Shown: positions 47,684 through 56,741, numbered from the stretch's first letter. The stretch: DNA of 64,000 bases from Nostoc cf. commune SO-36 (GCF_023734775.1 NZ_AP025732.1:1488001-1552000), one strand, 5' to 3'. Program-made: numbers and translations. The notes: generated from the sequence alone by a model not told the origin.

Positions 47684-48243
47684 TCGTACAAATGCTCTCG
47701 ATTAATATAGGCAACTACAGGGGCTGTGAGGGCTTGAGAATCTCCATGTTCGCGGTACGCTGTTGAGGAAACATCTAGACCGGTCAGACTAGCGATCGCA
47801 ATTTTCCCTCCCAGCTTTTGCACTACCTCTGAACTAGACTCATCTATTGCATATCCGGGTCGCGGTACAATTAGTAGTTGCACTTGCTGTAACAAATCTT
47901 CAATGCGATACCAACGTGGTAGCTGATTCAGTAAATCTGAACCAATGATCATCGTTAATTCAGCGTCTTCACCCCAAGTAAACTTCGCTTTTTCCACTGT
48001 TTCCAGTGTTCGGAAGCTACTTAATTCTTGTTCCAAAGCAATATTGTGCCTTGGCGCGTCTATATCCGCAATCAACAGTCGCAACATTGCCGCCCGATGT
48101 TCTAGGGGTGTTTGATGAGACTTAAACGGATTATCCGCCGCCCAAACCGCTACCCAATCATAACGCTCAGACAACCAACTCAGAATTTTTTGATGTCCCG
48201 CAGTTGGTGGATCGGCACTAGTACCAAACAAAGCAACTCTCAT
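47608..48243 (-). CDS. nadD: Nicotinate-nucleotide adenylyltransferase
   Basis: 211 residues as read. MRVALFGTSADPPTAGHQKI holds the nucleotidyltransferase (T/H)xGH motif; MIIGSDLLNQLPRWYR and VSSTAYRE (the ISST-like motif) complete the active site. It converts nicotinate mononucleotide to nicotinate adenine dinucleotide. The C-terminal tail VKPTTFGRFQGWC is probably an artefact of the A-run deletion at 47662-47667: with one A restored, the gene ends at 47645 (HKKRYQLR) and overlaps the nrtR start. The single indel thus explains both problems. pncB ends 73 bases upstream. Confidence 0.85.
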   Translation of the reverse strand: MRVALFGTSADPPTAGHQKILSWLSERYDWVAVWAADNPFKSHQTPLEHRAAMLRLLIADIDAPRHNIALEQELSSFRTLETVEKAKFTWGEDAELTMIIGSDLLNQLPRWYRIEDLLQQVQLLIVPRPGYAIDESSSEVVQKLGGKIAIASLTGLDVSSTAYREHGDSQALTAPVVAYINREHLYECQDVHKKDTNSVKPTTFGRFQGWC

Positions 48244-48315
48244 AATAATTCGTAATGGGCTTCGCCCCGCTTCGCTAACGTAATTCGTAATTAAGACAGA
48301 CTGAAAGAGTACTTC

Positions 48316-49722
48316 TTACCTCTGTGTTCTCTGTGCCTCTGCGGTTCGTTTCTTAGTCTTCTCCGTCAACACCCGTAACCCCTCAGAAATTTCCACTTCT
48401 ACAGCCACCGGATGATCCAAAAGCCGTGTCTGTTGTGGCAAACTAGCAACTGAAGCGGCGGTACGTTGACGAATTGTTGCCAAAGACTCTAACGGTTGCA
48501 CCCGTTGACCTTCCTGCACTACCAATTGCAACAAAGGTTCTTCATCCACAGGAATTTCACCTAAAAGTCCCAACCTGTCTGCTTTTACCTTACCTCCCGT
48601 AAACGAGCGAAAAATCTGCTTGCGCCCTGGATAAGTAACTTTACCACTAGACTGCTTCATCACTGGGATACCATCAATGTCTACAAGTTTATAGACTCCA
48701 TTTACAGGCGAACCTGTAACTAGTCGCGTTCCCAGTCCGTAACCATCAATCTCAGCGCCAGCAGCTTTTAATCTGGCAATTTCCCACTCATCCAAGTCGC
48801 CACTGGCAAAAATTGGCACACCAGGAAGGAGCGATCGCACCTGTTTTGATAAGGTAACTAAATCTCCTGAGTCCAATCTCACTCCTGTTAATTGCATTTC
48901 CCCGGAATTTACTTTTTCGGCCAAGCGCCCGGCAGCAGCGATGGTATCGTAAGTATCAATCAGCAATGGCGCACCCGGAAAATATCGATGAAATGCACTA
49001 AAAGCTTGTTCTTCAGTGCCTTCTATTGCTGACAACGCCATCACCAGGGCGTGTGCCATCGTACCACTTGGCTGTTGTCCTAGTTGTAGCGCTGCTAACA
49101 CATTGGAAGTGGAATCTAACCCACCCGCTAACGCCGCCCGCGCCGCCCACAATGACCCTTGGGGACTAAATGCTCGTCTTGTGCCAAATTCTAAAAGTGT
49201 TGCTGATTCCCCCGCTACATCCCGCAACCGGGCTGCTTTTGTGGCAATCAGAGTCTGGTAATTAATCGTATTCAGGAGGTAAGTTTCCACTAGTTGCGCT
49301 TGCCAAAGGGGTGCTTCTACTCGCAACAGGGGTTGATTGGCAAACACAGCTGTCCCTTCTGGTACTGCCCAAACATCACCCGTAAATTTACCCTCAGCTA
49401 AAAGTGACCAAAAGCGATCGCCTGCATGAGCAAAAATTCCCGTTGCTTGTAATGCTGCAATTTGCGCGGAACTAAAGCGAATTTTGGCTAAATATTCCAA
49501 TGCCTGCGTCAGCCCCATTGCAATTAAATAACCAAAACCCTCTGGCAATCGTCTAACAGACAACTCAAAGCTGGCCCGTCGTTGTTCGATACCTTCGCCT
49601 GTGTAACAAGCTGCCATCGTCAATTGATAAAGGTCGGTCAGCAAGCTGTAATCATCCGCAGAAAGGTTTAGTTCCTGGTTGTGCTGGTTTTGCTGTTTAT
49701 ATACATAATCCAAAGTTGTCAT
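48316..49722 (-). CDS. pncB: Nicotinate phosphoribosyltransferase
   Basis: 468 residues. The start ATG 49722 is preceded by AAGGAAG. Signatures: YSLLTDLYQLTMAACYTGEG (substrate region near the start), EFGTRRAFSPQGSLWAARAA with the catalytic His position replaced by Ala/Phe context as in this subgroup, and LIDTYDTIAAAGRL, VRLDSGDLVTLSKQVR, FASGDLDEWEIARL for PRPP and phosphate binding. It forms nicotinate mononucleotide from nicotinate, the entry to the Preiss-Handler route. It is the first gene of the NAD operon. The last residues (TEKTKKRTAEAQRTQR) are encoded by repeat-like DNA. Confidence 0.85.
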   Translation of the reverse strand: MTTLDYVYKQQNQHNQELNLSADDYSLLTDLYQLTMAACYTGEGIEQRRASFELSVRRLPEGFGYLIAMGLTQALEYLAKIRFSSAQIAALQATGIFAHAGDRFWSLLAEGKFTGDVWAVPEGTAVFANQPLLRVEAPLWQAQLVETYLLNTINYQTLIATKAARLRDVAGESATLLEFGTRRAFSPQGSLWAARAALAGGLDSTSNVLAALQLGQQPSGTMAHALVMALSAIEGTEEQAFSAFHRYFPGAPLLIDTYDTIAAAGRLAEKVNSGEMQLTGVRLDSGDLVTLSKQVRSLLPGVPIFASGDLDEWEIARLKAAGAEIDGYGLGTRLVTGSPVNGVYKLVDIDGIPVMKQSSGKVTYPGRKQIFRSFTGGKVKADRLGLLGEIPVDEEPLLQLVVQEGQRVQPLESLATIRQRTAASVASLPQQTRLLDHPVAVEVEISEGLRVLTEKTKKRTAEAQRTQR

Positions 49723-49750
49723 GCAAGAGCTTCCTTACAAGATGCTTCTT

Positions 49751-49779
49751 TTATTTATGGTAATATTTACCATAAATAA
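49751..49779. promoter_or_regulatory. Perfect 29-bp palindrome, candidate NrtR operator
   Basis: TTATTTATGGTAA, spacer TAT, TTACCATAAATAA: arms of 13 bases without mismatch. It ends 28 bases upstream of the pncB start codon, where it would overlap the promoter or leader. The operon encodes an NrtR-type protein, whose family binds palindromes in front of NAD genes. The link is inference; the palindrome itself is seen directly. Confidence 0.75.
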
Positions 49780-50175
49780 TGTCAACTCCCGGCAAGTATA
49801 TTTTCTGAGATTGCCGTATAACAATAGATTTATAGGCAAATTAATACTAACTTCATAGAATACTTAATATTTTTTAATAGTAGGAGCTAACAATAATGTT
49901 AATGAAATAAGGCGGCTAATGAAGGGAAACAATATCCTGTCAGAGAAAGTTTGTTTTGCTTTGCTCTTTTCCCAACTGGGGTTGAAGAAACAACTATGTT
50001 ACAATTAGAATCAAAGGCAAAAGTTTGAGTTTTTGACAAGCTAAAGTATTGAGAAGTTATCTGAATAAACATTGCATATAGTCTCAATATATTGAGAATA
50101 AGAGCCAGCCTTGAATATCAGTATTAGAGTATAGGTAGCACAATTAAAGCGGCTCGAAAAACGGAGTCCAATATT
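49780..50175. other. Intergenic region between pncB and small gene
   Basis: About 396 bases, AT-rich, between divergent genes. GGAG at 50163-50166 is the ribosome site for the small gene at 50176. No other feature seen. Confidence 0.45.
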
Positions 50176-50328
50176 ATGGCTATTTCCCGAATCATTGCGA
50201 ATATAACTCAGTATATTTCTGAAGCTGCAATGCGGATTTTTGGGCCTAATGATGACGCTTATCCTGCTACAGGCGTACAACCTTTTACAGGTGAGCCTTA
50301 CGATAAGCGTAGAGATGATACTTGGTAA
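50176..50328 (+). CDS. 50-residue conserved-looking small protein
   Basis: ATG 50176 to TAA 50328. GGAG lies nine bases upstream. The N-terminal half is amphipathic and helical (MAISRIIANITQYISEAAMR), and the C-terminal half is polar with YPATGVQPFTGEPYDKRR. The ordered composition and ribosome site favour a real gene over chance. A strong terminator lies 252 bases downstream. I have a weak impression of similar small cyanobacterial proteins but no named family, so no function is assigned. Confidence 0.6.
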   Translation: MAISRIIANITQYISEAAMRIFGPNDDAYPATGVQPFTGEPYDKRRDDTW

Positions 50329-50580
50329 GTGTTGATAAAGAATACAATACTCAAAATTCAGAATAATTCAGAATAATTTAGAATACAGACGAGGGGATTC
50401 AGCACACGATTTATTCGTCTAAAGTGATTGAGTTTGTAGGTTGAAATTGAAGTTAGCGAATCTCAAACTGTTATTGGCTTTTTACCTCGCCATTACGCAC
50501 AGATATTAGTCAGGTAATTGCGTACCCTTTGCTAATTCCTTTTTCGATAGACTAAATCCTTATACCTTTTTTTATATTTA

Positions 50581-50628
50581 CCCCCCTGTAGTCCCCTTTT
50601 GCTAAGGAAAAACTACAGGGGGGTTTTA
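50581..50628 (+). terminator. Rho-independent terminator-like hairpin
   Basis: CCCCCCTGTAGT and ACTACAGGGGGG form a perfect 12-bp stem with a loop of about 19 bases, then TTTTAT. It probably ends the transcript of the small 50-residue gene; the inner CCTTTTGCTAAGG adds a second small stem. Confidence 0.8.
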
Positions 50629-51062
50629 TAACGCGCATCTTTATACAGGATTGGTATCAATACGGTTCGGTTAACAAAGTTATCTGTTGAGGTGAGATGT
50701 TCTTTAGCAGAGGGAGAAGAGAAATTGCTTAATAAGAACTCTCTTCTCTCCCCTGCTTATCCGAACCTTGTTGGGATTGGTATTACGTAGAGACATTGCG
50801 ATTGCACATCTTTGTAATGCTGAATTAAAAGAATAATTATGAAGAAATTATCGCTTCATACCATTTTTTAAATAACTATAAAATAATTTTCTAATTTTTC
50901 GGTAAATTTTCTGTGAATTTTTTATAGCTATTTTTTCCTTATTGCTGCTTTATATGAGCAAGAGAATCAATAAAATTTTGATGAAATCAGTCAGTAAATC
51001 TACTTGTTTAAAGAAAAAAGAACTAATTTAATATTGACGGCGAAATAAATGGATTTACTGAG
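50629..51062. other. Intergenic region upstream of the PEP-CTERM gene
   Basis: 434 bases. An imperfect inverted repeat around 50700-50765 (AGGGAGAAGAGA / TCTCTTCTCTCCC) is flanked by GGTTCGG and CCGAACC. The remainder is AT-rich leader. No gene seen. Confidence 0.5.
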
Positions 51063-51752
51063 ATGAAAGTTACCACGATTGCTTCTCTTCTTTTGGCTGG
51101 AATTGGAGCTACTGTTATTGCAACCTCTGCACCAGCTTCGGCTGCAACTTTTGGTTTTCAAAATATTCCAGGAGGTGATACTGTTGGTGATGCTTTTGCT
51201 AAAGATTTTTTACTTGATGTAACTGACAAGGGAGGTGGTACAGTTTTATTCAAATTTTTGAATAATGCTTCTACTACTTTTTCGAACCCAGCTTTGAAAC
51301 AGGTCGCTTTTAGCCTTGACAATAGTGTATCTAGTCTTTTGTCTAACATCAAGCTGAATATAAATAATACTGGTAATGTTCTGTTTGAAAAAAGTACTCA
51401 AAATTTGTCGCAAAGTAACAATATTTCTGGATGGGATGGTACAACCTTTGGTGCAGATCCAGACGGTGGTAACTCCAAAGCAGTACAATCTGGAGAATCT
51501 TTAGGTATTACATTCACTGCTAACTACAATGCTGTTCTTGCAGCTATCAATGCTGGTACGTTGAAGCTAGGTATCCATGTGGGCAGTCTTCCAGGGGGTG
51601 CTAGTGATAGCTATTTTAATAGTGTACCAACTTCCAGGACACCAGTTCCTGAACCATCTATTTTGTTTGGAGCAGGTTTAGCTTTTGGACTTGCTACCTT
51701 ATTCAAAGGAAATCATGATAAAAAGTGGAAACAAGAAAAAATCAAAGCTTAA
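51063..51752 (+). CDS. PEP-CTERM sorting-domain secreted protein
   Basis: 229 residues. Signal peptide about 1-27 (TIASLLLAGIGATVIATSAP ending ASAA). The mature part is beta-rich, low-charge and Asn/Gly/Ser-rich (about 28-195). The C-terminus has VPEPSILFGAGLAFGLATLF followed by a basic tail, the PEP-CTERM tripartite signal recognised by exosortase for cell-surface release or anchoring. No exosortase gene lies in the window, so it must be elsewhere. The function is unknown; such proteins often go with exopolysaccharide. The gene has its own terminator at 51811. Confidence 0.85.
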   Translation: MKVTTIASLLLAGIGATVIATSAPASAATFGFQNIPGGDTVGDAFAKDFLLDVTDKGGGTVLFKFLNNASTTFSNPALKQVAFSLDNSVSSLLSNIKLNINNTGNVLFEKSTQNLSQSNNISGWDGTTFGADPDGGNSKAVQSGESLGITFTANYNAVLAAINAGTLKLGIHVGSLPGGASDSYFNSVPTSRTPVPEPSILFGAGLAFGLATLFKGNHDKKWKQEKIKA

Positions 51753-51810
51753 TTATCAGTTTTGTTTTTTCTTTTTTAGCTCTTGAAATTTAAAAAATGA
51801 GTAAGTTCAG

Positions 51811-51839
51811 GGCGTGAGAAAAACCTCACGCCTTTTTAT
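51811..51839. terminator. Terminator between the PEP-CTERM gene and treH
   Basis: GGCGTGAG, loop AAAAAC, CTCACGCC, then TTTTTATTT. It is 58 bases after the PEP-CTERM stop and next to the end of treH on the other strand, so it may act in both directions. Confidence 0.85.
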
Positions 51840-53357
51840 TTAAACTTTTTTCTCACCGCCTGCTAAAAGTTCCAGAATGACTCCGTTTGTCCAACCGAAG
51901 CCAACTTCGTTAGAACTATATCCAAAGGTGATTTCGTAGGAAACGTTGGCAGAACAGCGCTCAACATCATATTTTTCAACTAGGGTATTGTGACGCTCGA
52001 ATTCTTTAATTACCATAGTCAGGAATTTGTTAGCAATGCGATCGCCTTCTGTATGAAACCCATAACGATGAAGTCCCTCGACAGCAATAAATGTCAATGG
52101 GGCCCAGCCGAAGGGAGCATCCCACTGGTTCCCGGTGACATGAGTACTGGTAAGAATTCCGCCTGGGGCTTCAAACAAAGAGAGGTTGTCAACGACGCGC
52201 TGGGCTTGGGCTTGAGAAGAAATTCCTAGCCACAGGGGATAGAATGTGGTAGCAAATTCGTAGCAACGGCGTTTTCCACTCTGGAAGTGATAATCGCAAT
52301 AGAGTCCTCGTTCTTCATTCCAGAGAAATTGATCGATTCGATCGCGCCGATATGCGCTGCGATCGCGCCATTGTTTTTCTAGTTGCTCGTTCCCTAAAAT
52401 AGCGTTAATTTGCGCTAAATCTTGTTCTACCTGATATAGCAAACTGTTGAGGCACACAGGAGCATAGTGGAGGATATCAGCACTGAAGGGGCCAAATCGG
52501 TTGGTGATATCAAAACCGGACTCGCGCATGGTGCGATCGCCCTTGTAAAATAGGTGGGTCAGTTTGTCATTTTCGCGATCGTAGTAAAGATTAACGTCGT
52601 AATCTTCAACCTCAAAGGTTTGGTAATATTCCTTGACGCGATCATAGTGGCTTTTTCCCTCATCATCGCGCTCGGAAAATAAAACTTCTGGCGCGGGGCC
52701 TTCGCCAAAGGCATAAAATCTGGATAAGCCGGTTCCAGAATTCAAATGGGGCGGTACTACCCAGTAATAGTAAAATTGTTCTAAAAGCGGTACGGTTGTC
52801 CTCAACCACTCTTCATCCTGGGTGTGCTGGAATAATGCCAAAACCATCATGCTGAGGACTGGAGGTTGCGATCGCGACAGCATATAAGTCCGGTTGGCAT
52901 TGAGGATAGTGCCGTAATGCTTCACCTGGTACAAGAATTGATCTACCTGGCTTTGCGCTAGCTCCCATTCCTCGTCTTGCAGAAGTCCCAGTAATATAAA
53001 GTAGCTGTCCCAGCCATACATTTCGTTAAACCGACCACCTGGTACGACATAAGGCCCTGGTAGGTATAGTAACCCATGCTCTTTAATCGCTTCGACTTCT
53101 GACGGCAAAGTGCGAATTTCAATTTCTTGCATATCTTTGGAAGATAGCGATCGCTCTAACACTGTCTGAATGTCGGGACAATCTTCTAAGGGGGAAATGT
53201 AGACGATCCAGGGAGTGTCGGTTTTGTGGTCTAGTTTGGTATCTTTGGCAGATTGTAATAAGTGTTCGTGCGATCGCGTTAAGGTTTTCCAGGTTTTTTT
53301 GATATGGAGGCGTAGGGTGTCTATCTGCGTGGTGGTAAGTGTGGGGGAAGTGATCAT
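51840..53357 (-). CDS. treH: Trehalase (GH37 type)
   Basis: 505 residues, intact. Both GH37 signatures are visible: PGGRFNEMYGWDSYFILLGL at about 107-126 and GNQWDAPFGWAPLTFIAVEG near 410; RESGFDITNRF and EKYDVERCS contribute further active-site residues. It hydrolyses trehalose to two glucose. There is no export signal, so it acts in the cytoplasm on the trehalose made by the two upstream genes. It is third in treZ-treY-treH, 97 bases after treY. In desiccation-tolerant Nostoc this order pairs synthesis and breakdown. Confidence 0.9.
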   Translation of the reverse strand: MITSPTLTTTQIDTLRLHIKKTWKTLTRSHEHLLQSAKDTKLDHKTDTPWIVYISPLEDCPDIQTVLERSLSSKDMQEIEIRTLPSEVEAIKEHGLLYLPGPYVVPGGRFNEMYGWDSYFILLGLLQDEEWELAQSQVDQFLYQVKHYGTILNANRTYMLSRSQPPVLSMMVLALFQHTQDEEWLRTTVPLLEQFYYYWVVPPHLNSGTGLSRFYAFGEGPAPEVLFSERDDEGKSHYDRVKEYYQTFEVEDYDVNLYYDRENDKLTHLFYKGDRTMRESGFDITNRFGPFSADILHYAPVCLNSLLYQVEQDLAQINAILGNEQLEKQWRDRSAYRRDRIDQFLWNEERGLYCDYHFQSGKRRCYEFATTFYPLWLGISSQAQAQRVVDNLSLFEAPGGILTSTHVTGNQWDAPFGWAPLTFIAVEGLHRYGFHTEGDRIANKFLTMVIKEFERHNTLVEKYDVERCSANVSYEITFGYSSNEVGFGWTNGVILELLAGGEKKV

Positions 53358-53454
53358 AATTCAGAATTTTTTTTAACGCAAAGGGACGCAAAGGGAATCG
53401 CAGAGGTACGCAGAGGTTTTAGGGGTTTTCTCTGCGTGGGGTAGATTTATGTTT

Positions 53455-56253
53455 TTATTGGGCAGTACTAACTAATAGGGCGACTGGGAAATGGGCGAGG
53501 GCTGATCCGATAGATAGGGTTTGTGTGGTTTGTAGGGGTTGTTGAGTGATGACGTTTTTCCAGGTGGAGGGAGTTCCAGGGGGTAATTGTAGGTGCGTAT
53601 CTTGCCATACTGACTCACCCAAGGGGTTTTCTCCTGGTTGGATGAGACTTGTTAAAAAACGAGGGGCGATCGCGATTGCTGTTTGATTACCTTCCCGTCG
53701 TGCAAAGGCGATAATGTGATTGGCGTAGGTTCCCTGTACTTCTAAGGGGAGATAGTCGCCGTCTTGGAATAATGAGACATAGTTTGTTCTGGCTTGGAGT
53801 AATTGAGCCGTTAAAAACAGTTTGATTCTGCCGTCGGTTTTATCACTCAGTAATTCTTGAATCAAACCTAGAATGTCGGTTTTCACCTGTTTGCGGATGG
53901 TGCTTAAGTAGGTGCGTCGCTGTTCAAAATCTACCGGGCGGCGATTGTCTGGATCGACTAGGCTTAGTTCCCAAAGTTCTGTTCCTTGGTATACATCGGG
54001 TACGCCGGGGGCGGTAATCTTCAGTATAGTTTGGGAAAGGGAATTGAAGATACCATACTCTGCAATTCGCCCTTGAAAGGGATGAAAGGCTTCTAAAAAT
54101 TCGCTAGAGAGGGAAGGGTCAAGTACTTTCTCAATAAAGGAGGTACAAGCTTCTTCATATTCGCTATCAGGCCGCAACCATGCTGTATGCACTTTTGCTT
54201 CTCGAATTGCCTTTATTATATAGTCTTTCACCCGTTCCACGAAGGATGCATGGTCTTGTTCAGCAAAGGGAAATGCCCCTACTAAGGTTTGATAGAGAAA
54301 GTACTCATCGTTGCGATCGGGCATAGCAAAGCCCTGGCGATGGCTACGATGTCCTCGATTCATGGCACTCCAGGTGTTTACCTGCTGATCCCATTCATCG
54401 GGGATTTCTGAGAGGACATTCAATCTGGCGCGAACATCTTCGCCGCGTTTGGTGTCGTGGGTGGCGGTGGTGTTCATTGTGTGAGGCCAGGTTTCTTGGT
54501 GCTGTTTGTTAAAGGCATGAAATTTGGCTAAGTCGATGCCAAAATGACCAGGATTTCCCCCGACTTCATTCAGCGACAGCAAGCGATTGTAAACATATAA
54601 TGTGGTGTCTTCAACGCCTTTTGCCATTAACGGCCCACTGTATTGCTGCATCCGCAAGACAAAATATATCCATTGTTCGCGTTCTGTTTGAGTCAGAGAA
54701 TTATCAAACTCTAGCAGCATTAACTTTTCAATAAAAGTCAGTTCATTGTGCAACAGGGGCGTTTGTTTTTTGGCTTGATCAATTACTTCTTGAATGGTAG
54801 CGCGATCGCTATCTCCAATCCCATCGGGTGTAATATATGTGCGGTAAATCGGGAACAGTGTTAAAACTTCCGCGATCGCTCTTTTTAATCCATTGAGTGT
54901 AAAATCATTGCCATAGCGATATTTGCTGGAAACATTCTTTAACAAAAGTGCCAGATTGTCAATGTCACCTGCTAAATTCTTTTCCAAAATTAAGTGCTTT
55001 TTATCTTTCACTACTGAGGCATAATCTATTCTGGAACTGATAAAGTTTTGGTAAATTTTATCCAACGATGATTCATTTTCTGTTTGACAAAATACGCCAT
55101 TTACATAGTTGAGAAAATCATAACCAGACGTTCCTTCAATTGCCCAGTTTTCCGGCAATTCTTCGGTGATTTCTAAAATCTTCTCGACGGTGATATAAAC
55201 ATCTCCCATCTTTTCCCGCAGCCTTTCTAAATACTGGATTGGGTTATAAAGCCCATCAATATGGTCAATCCGTAAACCAGTAAATTTGCCTTCTTCAACC
55301 AGCTTCTGAATTAGGCTGTGGGTATTATTAAAAACCCGCACTTCTTCAACTTTAACGGAAATCAGTTCATTGACAGTAAAGAAACGGCGGTAGTTCATTT
55401 CCTCCGCGCCAACTTTCCAGAAGGCGAGGCGGTAAAACTGGTCATTAAGTAATTCATCTAGGAGGTTATAGCTTTCTGAATTACCGAGTTCACCGTTGAA
55501 AGTTTTGATATTTTCGTCAATGAATTCGCGGATGGTGTCGTTTGTGGTGTAGAGTTCCCAAACCAAGCCTTTAATAAATGCAATTTGGTCTTGTCGCTGT
55601 TTTCCTGCAACTTCTGAAGGTACATTTTTGAGAATGTAGAGAATTCCCAATAGCTTAATAAAATCAGGATGATTGCGTCCCAGTGTGCGCGTGAGTTGAC
55701 CCAGATTATGGGTGATAAATTTTGTGTAAGATTCTAACCGGAGTGGTAATTTTAAGCTGTAATAGTTGACAGTTAAACCGTTTTGTTCGTATTGCAGTTG
55801 AATATGTCCGTTTTCTAGGGATGCACCATAGAAATCTCCCAACAACGGCGCGAGAATTCGCTCTTGGCGATCGCCAAAGGGAGCATTCCAAGAAACATCG
55901 AAGTAGTCGGTATAGATAGAGTCTGGGCCGTGTTCCAATACGTCCATTAAATAATCGTTTTCGCTGCTATAGGCCATGTGGTTGGGCACAATATCTTGTA
56001 ACCAGCCCATACCAAGAGATTGGATTTCATTAACTAATGCATCAAAAGATTCATTAGTTCCAAGTTCTGGGTTAAGTTGAGTGGCATCTACTATATCGTA
56101 GCCGTGTGTACTTCCGGATCGTGCTTTAAAAATGGGTGAAGCATACAAATCGGAAATACCTAAATCTGCTAGATAAGCTGCGATCGCTTTGGCGTTGTCA
56201 AAGCCAAATTGAGGTGTAAACTGGATTCGATAAGTGGCGGTAGGAATTCGCAT
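53455..56253 (-). CDS. treY: Maltooligosyltrehalose synthase
   Basis: 932 residues, intact. Begins MRIPTATYRIQFTPQFGFDN; LGISDLYASPIFKARSGSTH followed by GYDIVD and MGWLQDIVPNHMAYSSENDY are the first GH13 regions, LRIDHIDGL is the region with the nucleophile Asp, and TVEKIL provides the acid/base Glu. The family enlarges the usual GH13 barrel by several helical insertions, hence the length. It turns the reducing-end bond of maltodextrin into a trehalose bond. It lies after treZ and the tandem repeat array. There are no frameshifts over 2.8 kb. Confidence 0.92.
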   Translation of the reverse strand: MRIPTATYRIQFTPQFGFDNAKAIAAYLADLGISDLYASPIFKARSGSTHGYDIVDATQLNPELGTNESFDALVNEIQSLGMGWLQDIVPNHMAYSSENDYLMDVLEHGPDSIYTDYFDVSWNAPFGDRQERILAPLLGDFYGASLENGHIQLQYEQNGLTVNYYSLKLPLRLESYTKFITHNLGQLTRTLGRNHPDFIKLLGILYILKNVPSEVAGKQRQDQIAFIKGLVWELYTTNDTIREFIDENIKTFNGELGNSESYNLLDELLNDQFYRLAFWKVGAEEMNYRRFFTVNELISVKVEEVRVFNNTHSLIQKLVEEGKFTGLRIDHIDGLYNPIQYLERLREKMGDVYITVEKILEITEELPENWAIEGTSGYDFLNYVNGVFCQTENESSLDKIYQNFISSRIDYASVVKDKKHLILEKNLAGDIDNLALLLKNVSSKYRYGNDFTLNGLKRAIAEVLTLFPIYRTYITPDGIGDSDRATIQEVIDQAKKQTPLLHNELTFIEKLMLLEFDNSLTQTEREQWIYFVLRMQQYSGPLMAKGVEDTTLYVYNRLLSLNEVGGNPGHFGIDLAKFHAFNKQHQETWPHTMNTTATHDTKRGEDVRARLNVLSEIPDEWDQQVNTWSAMNRGHRSHRQGFAMPDRNDEYFLYQTLVGAFPFAEQDHASFVERVKDYIIKAIREAKVHTAWLRPDSEYEEACTSFIEKVLDPSLSSEFLEAFHPFQGRIAEYGIFNSLSQTILKITAPGVPDVYQGTELWELSLVDPDNRRPVDFEQRRTYLSTIRKQVKTDILGLIQELLSDKTDGRIKLFLTAQLLQARTNYVSLFQDGDYLPLEVQGTYANHIIAFARREGNQTAIAIAPRFLTSLIQPGENPLGESVWQDTHLQLPPGTPSTWKNVITQQPLQTTQTLSIGSALAHFPVALLVSTAQ

Positions 56254-56324
56254 ATTTTTTTAGTGGGGGATAAGGGAGATGAGGTTTTGAGGATAAACGC
56301 TGAACCTTTTAGAGGATGTTTGAA

Positions 56325-56430
56325 AAGTCCTAAGCGTATTACCCCCCTTAATCCCCCCTTATAAAGGGGGGAAAGAAGAAATCTAGTTCCCTCCCCTTTA
56401 CAAGGGGAGGGTTAGGGTGGGGTTAGGGGA
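56325..56430. repeat. C/G-rich inverted repeats between treZ and treY
   Basis: CCCCCCTTATAAAGGGGGG near 56355-56373 is a nearly perfect short palindrome, next to CCCCTTAATCCCC and a CCCCTTTACAAGGGG hairpin near 56392-56407, then GGGTTAGGGTGGGG. These are dispersed cyanobacterial repeat strings. They may attenuate treY expression. Confidence 0.55.
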
Positions 56431-56480
56431 GATAAATAAGTGCCTAACATCACAGTCAACCATTTTTAAAACAACCTTTT

Positions 56481-56731
56481 AGCTCAAACCTTAAGCCTTG
56501 TTGCTCGAACCTTAAGCTTATTGCTCGAACGTTAAGTCTTCTAGCTCGAACGTTAAGTCTTCTAGCTCGAACGTTAAGTCTTCTAGCTCGAACGTTAAGT
56601 CTTCTAGCTCGAACGTTAAGTCTTCTAGCTCGAACCTTAAGTCTTATTGCTCAAACTTTAAGTCTTCTAGCTCGAACCTTAAGCCTTATTGCTCTAACGT
56701 TAAAGTTATAAGGCTGAAACTTTAAGCTCTA
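56481..56731. repeat. 21-bp tandem repeat array between treZ and treY
   Basis: About twelve copies of a 21-bp unit of the form GCTCGAACGTTAAGTCTTCTA. The central five are almost identical and the outer ones degenerate. There are no unique spacers, so it is not CRISPR. The core GCTCGAACGTT is shared with the 42-bp array at 15.98-16.28 kb. It lies in the untranslated part of the presumed tre transcript. Confidence 0.9.
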
Positions 56732-56741
56732 ACTCTCCCCC

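Noticed and set aside
56481..56731. CRISPR array
   Set aside because: The 21-bp units follow each other without unique spacers, and no cas gene is present.
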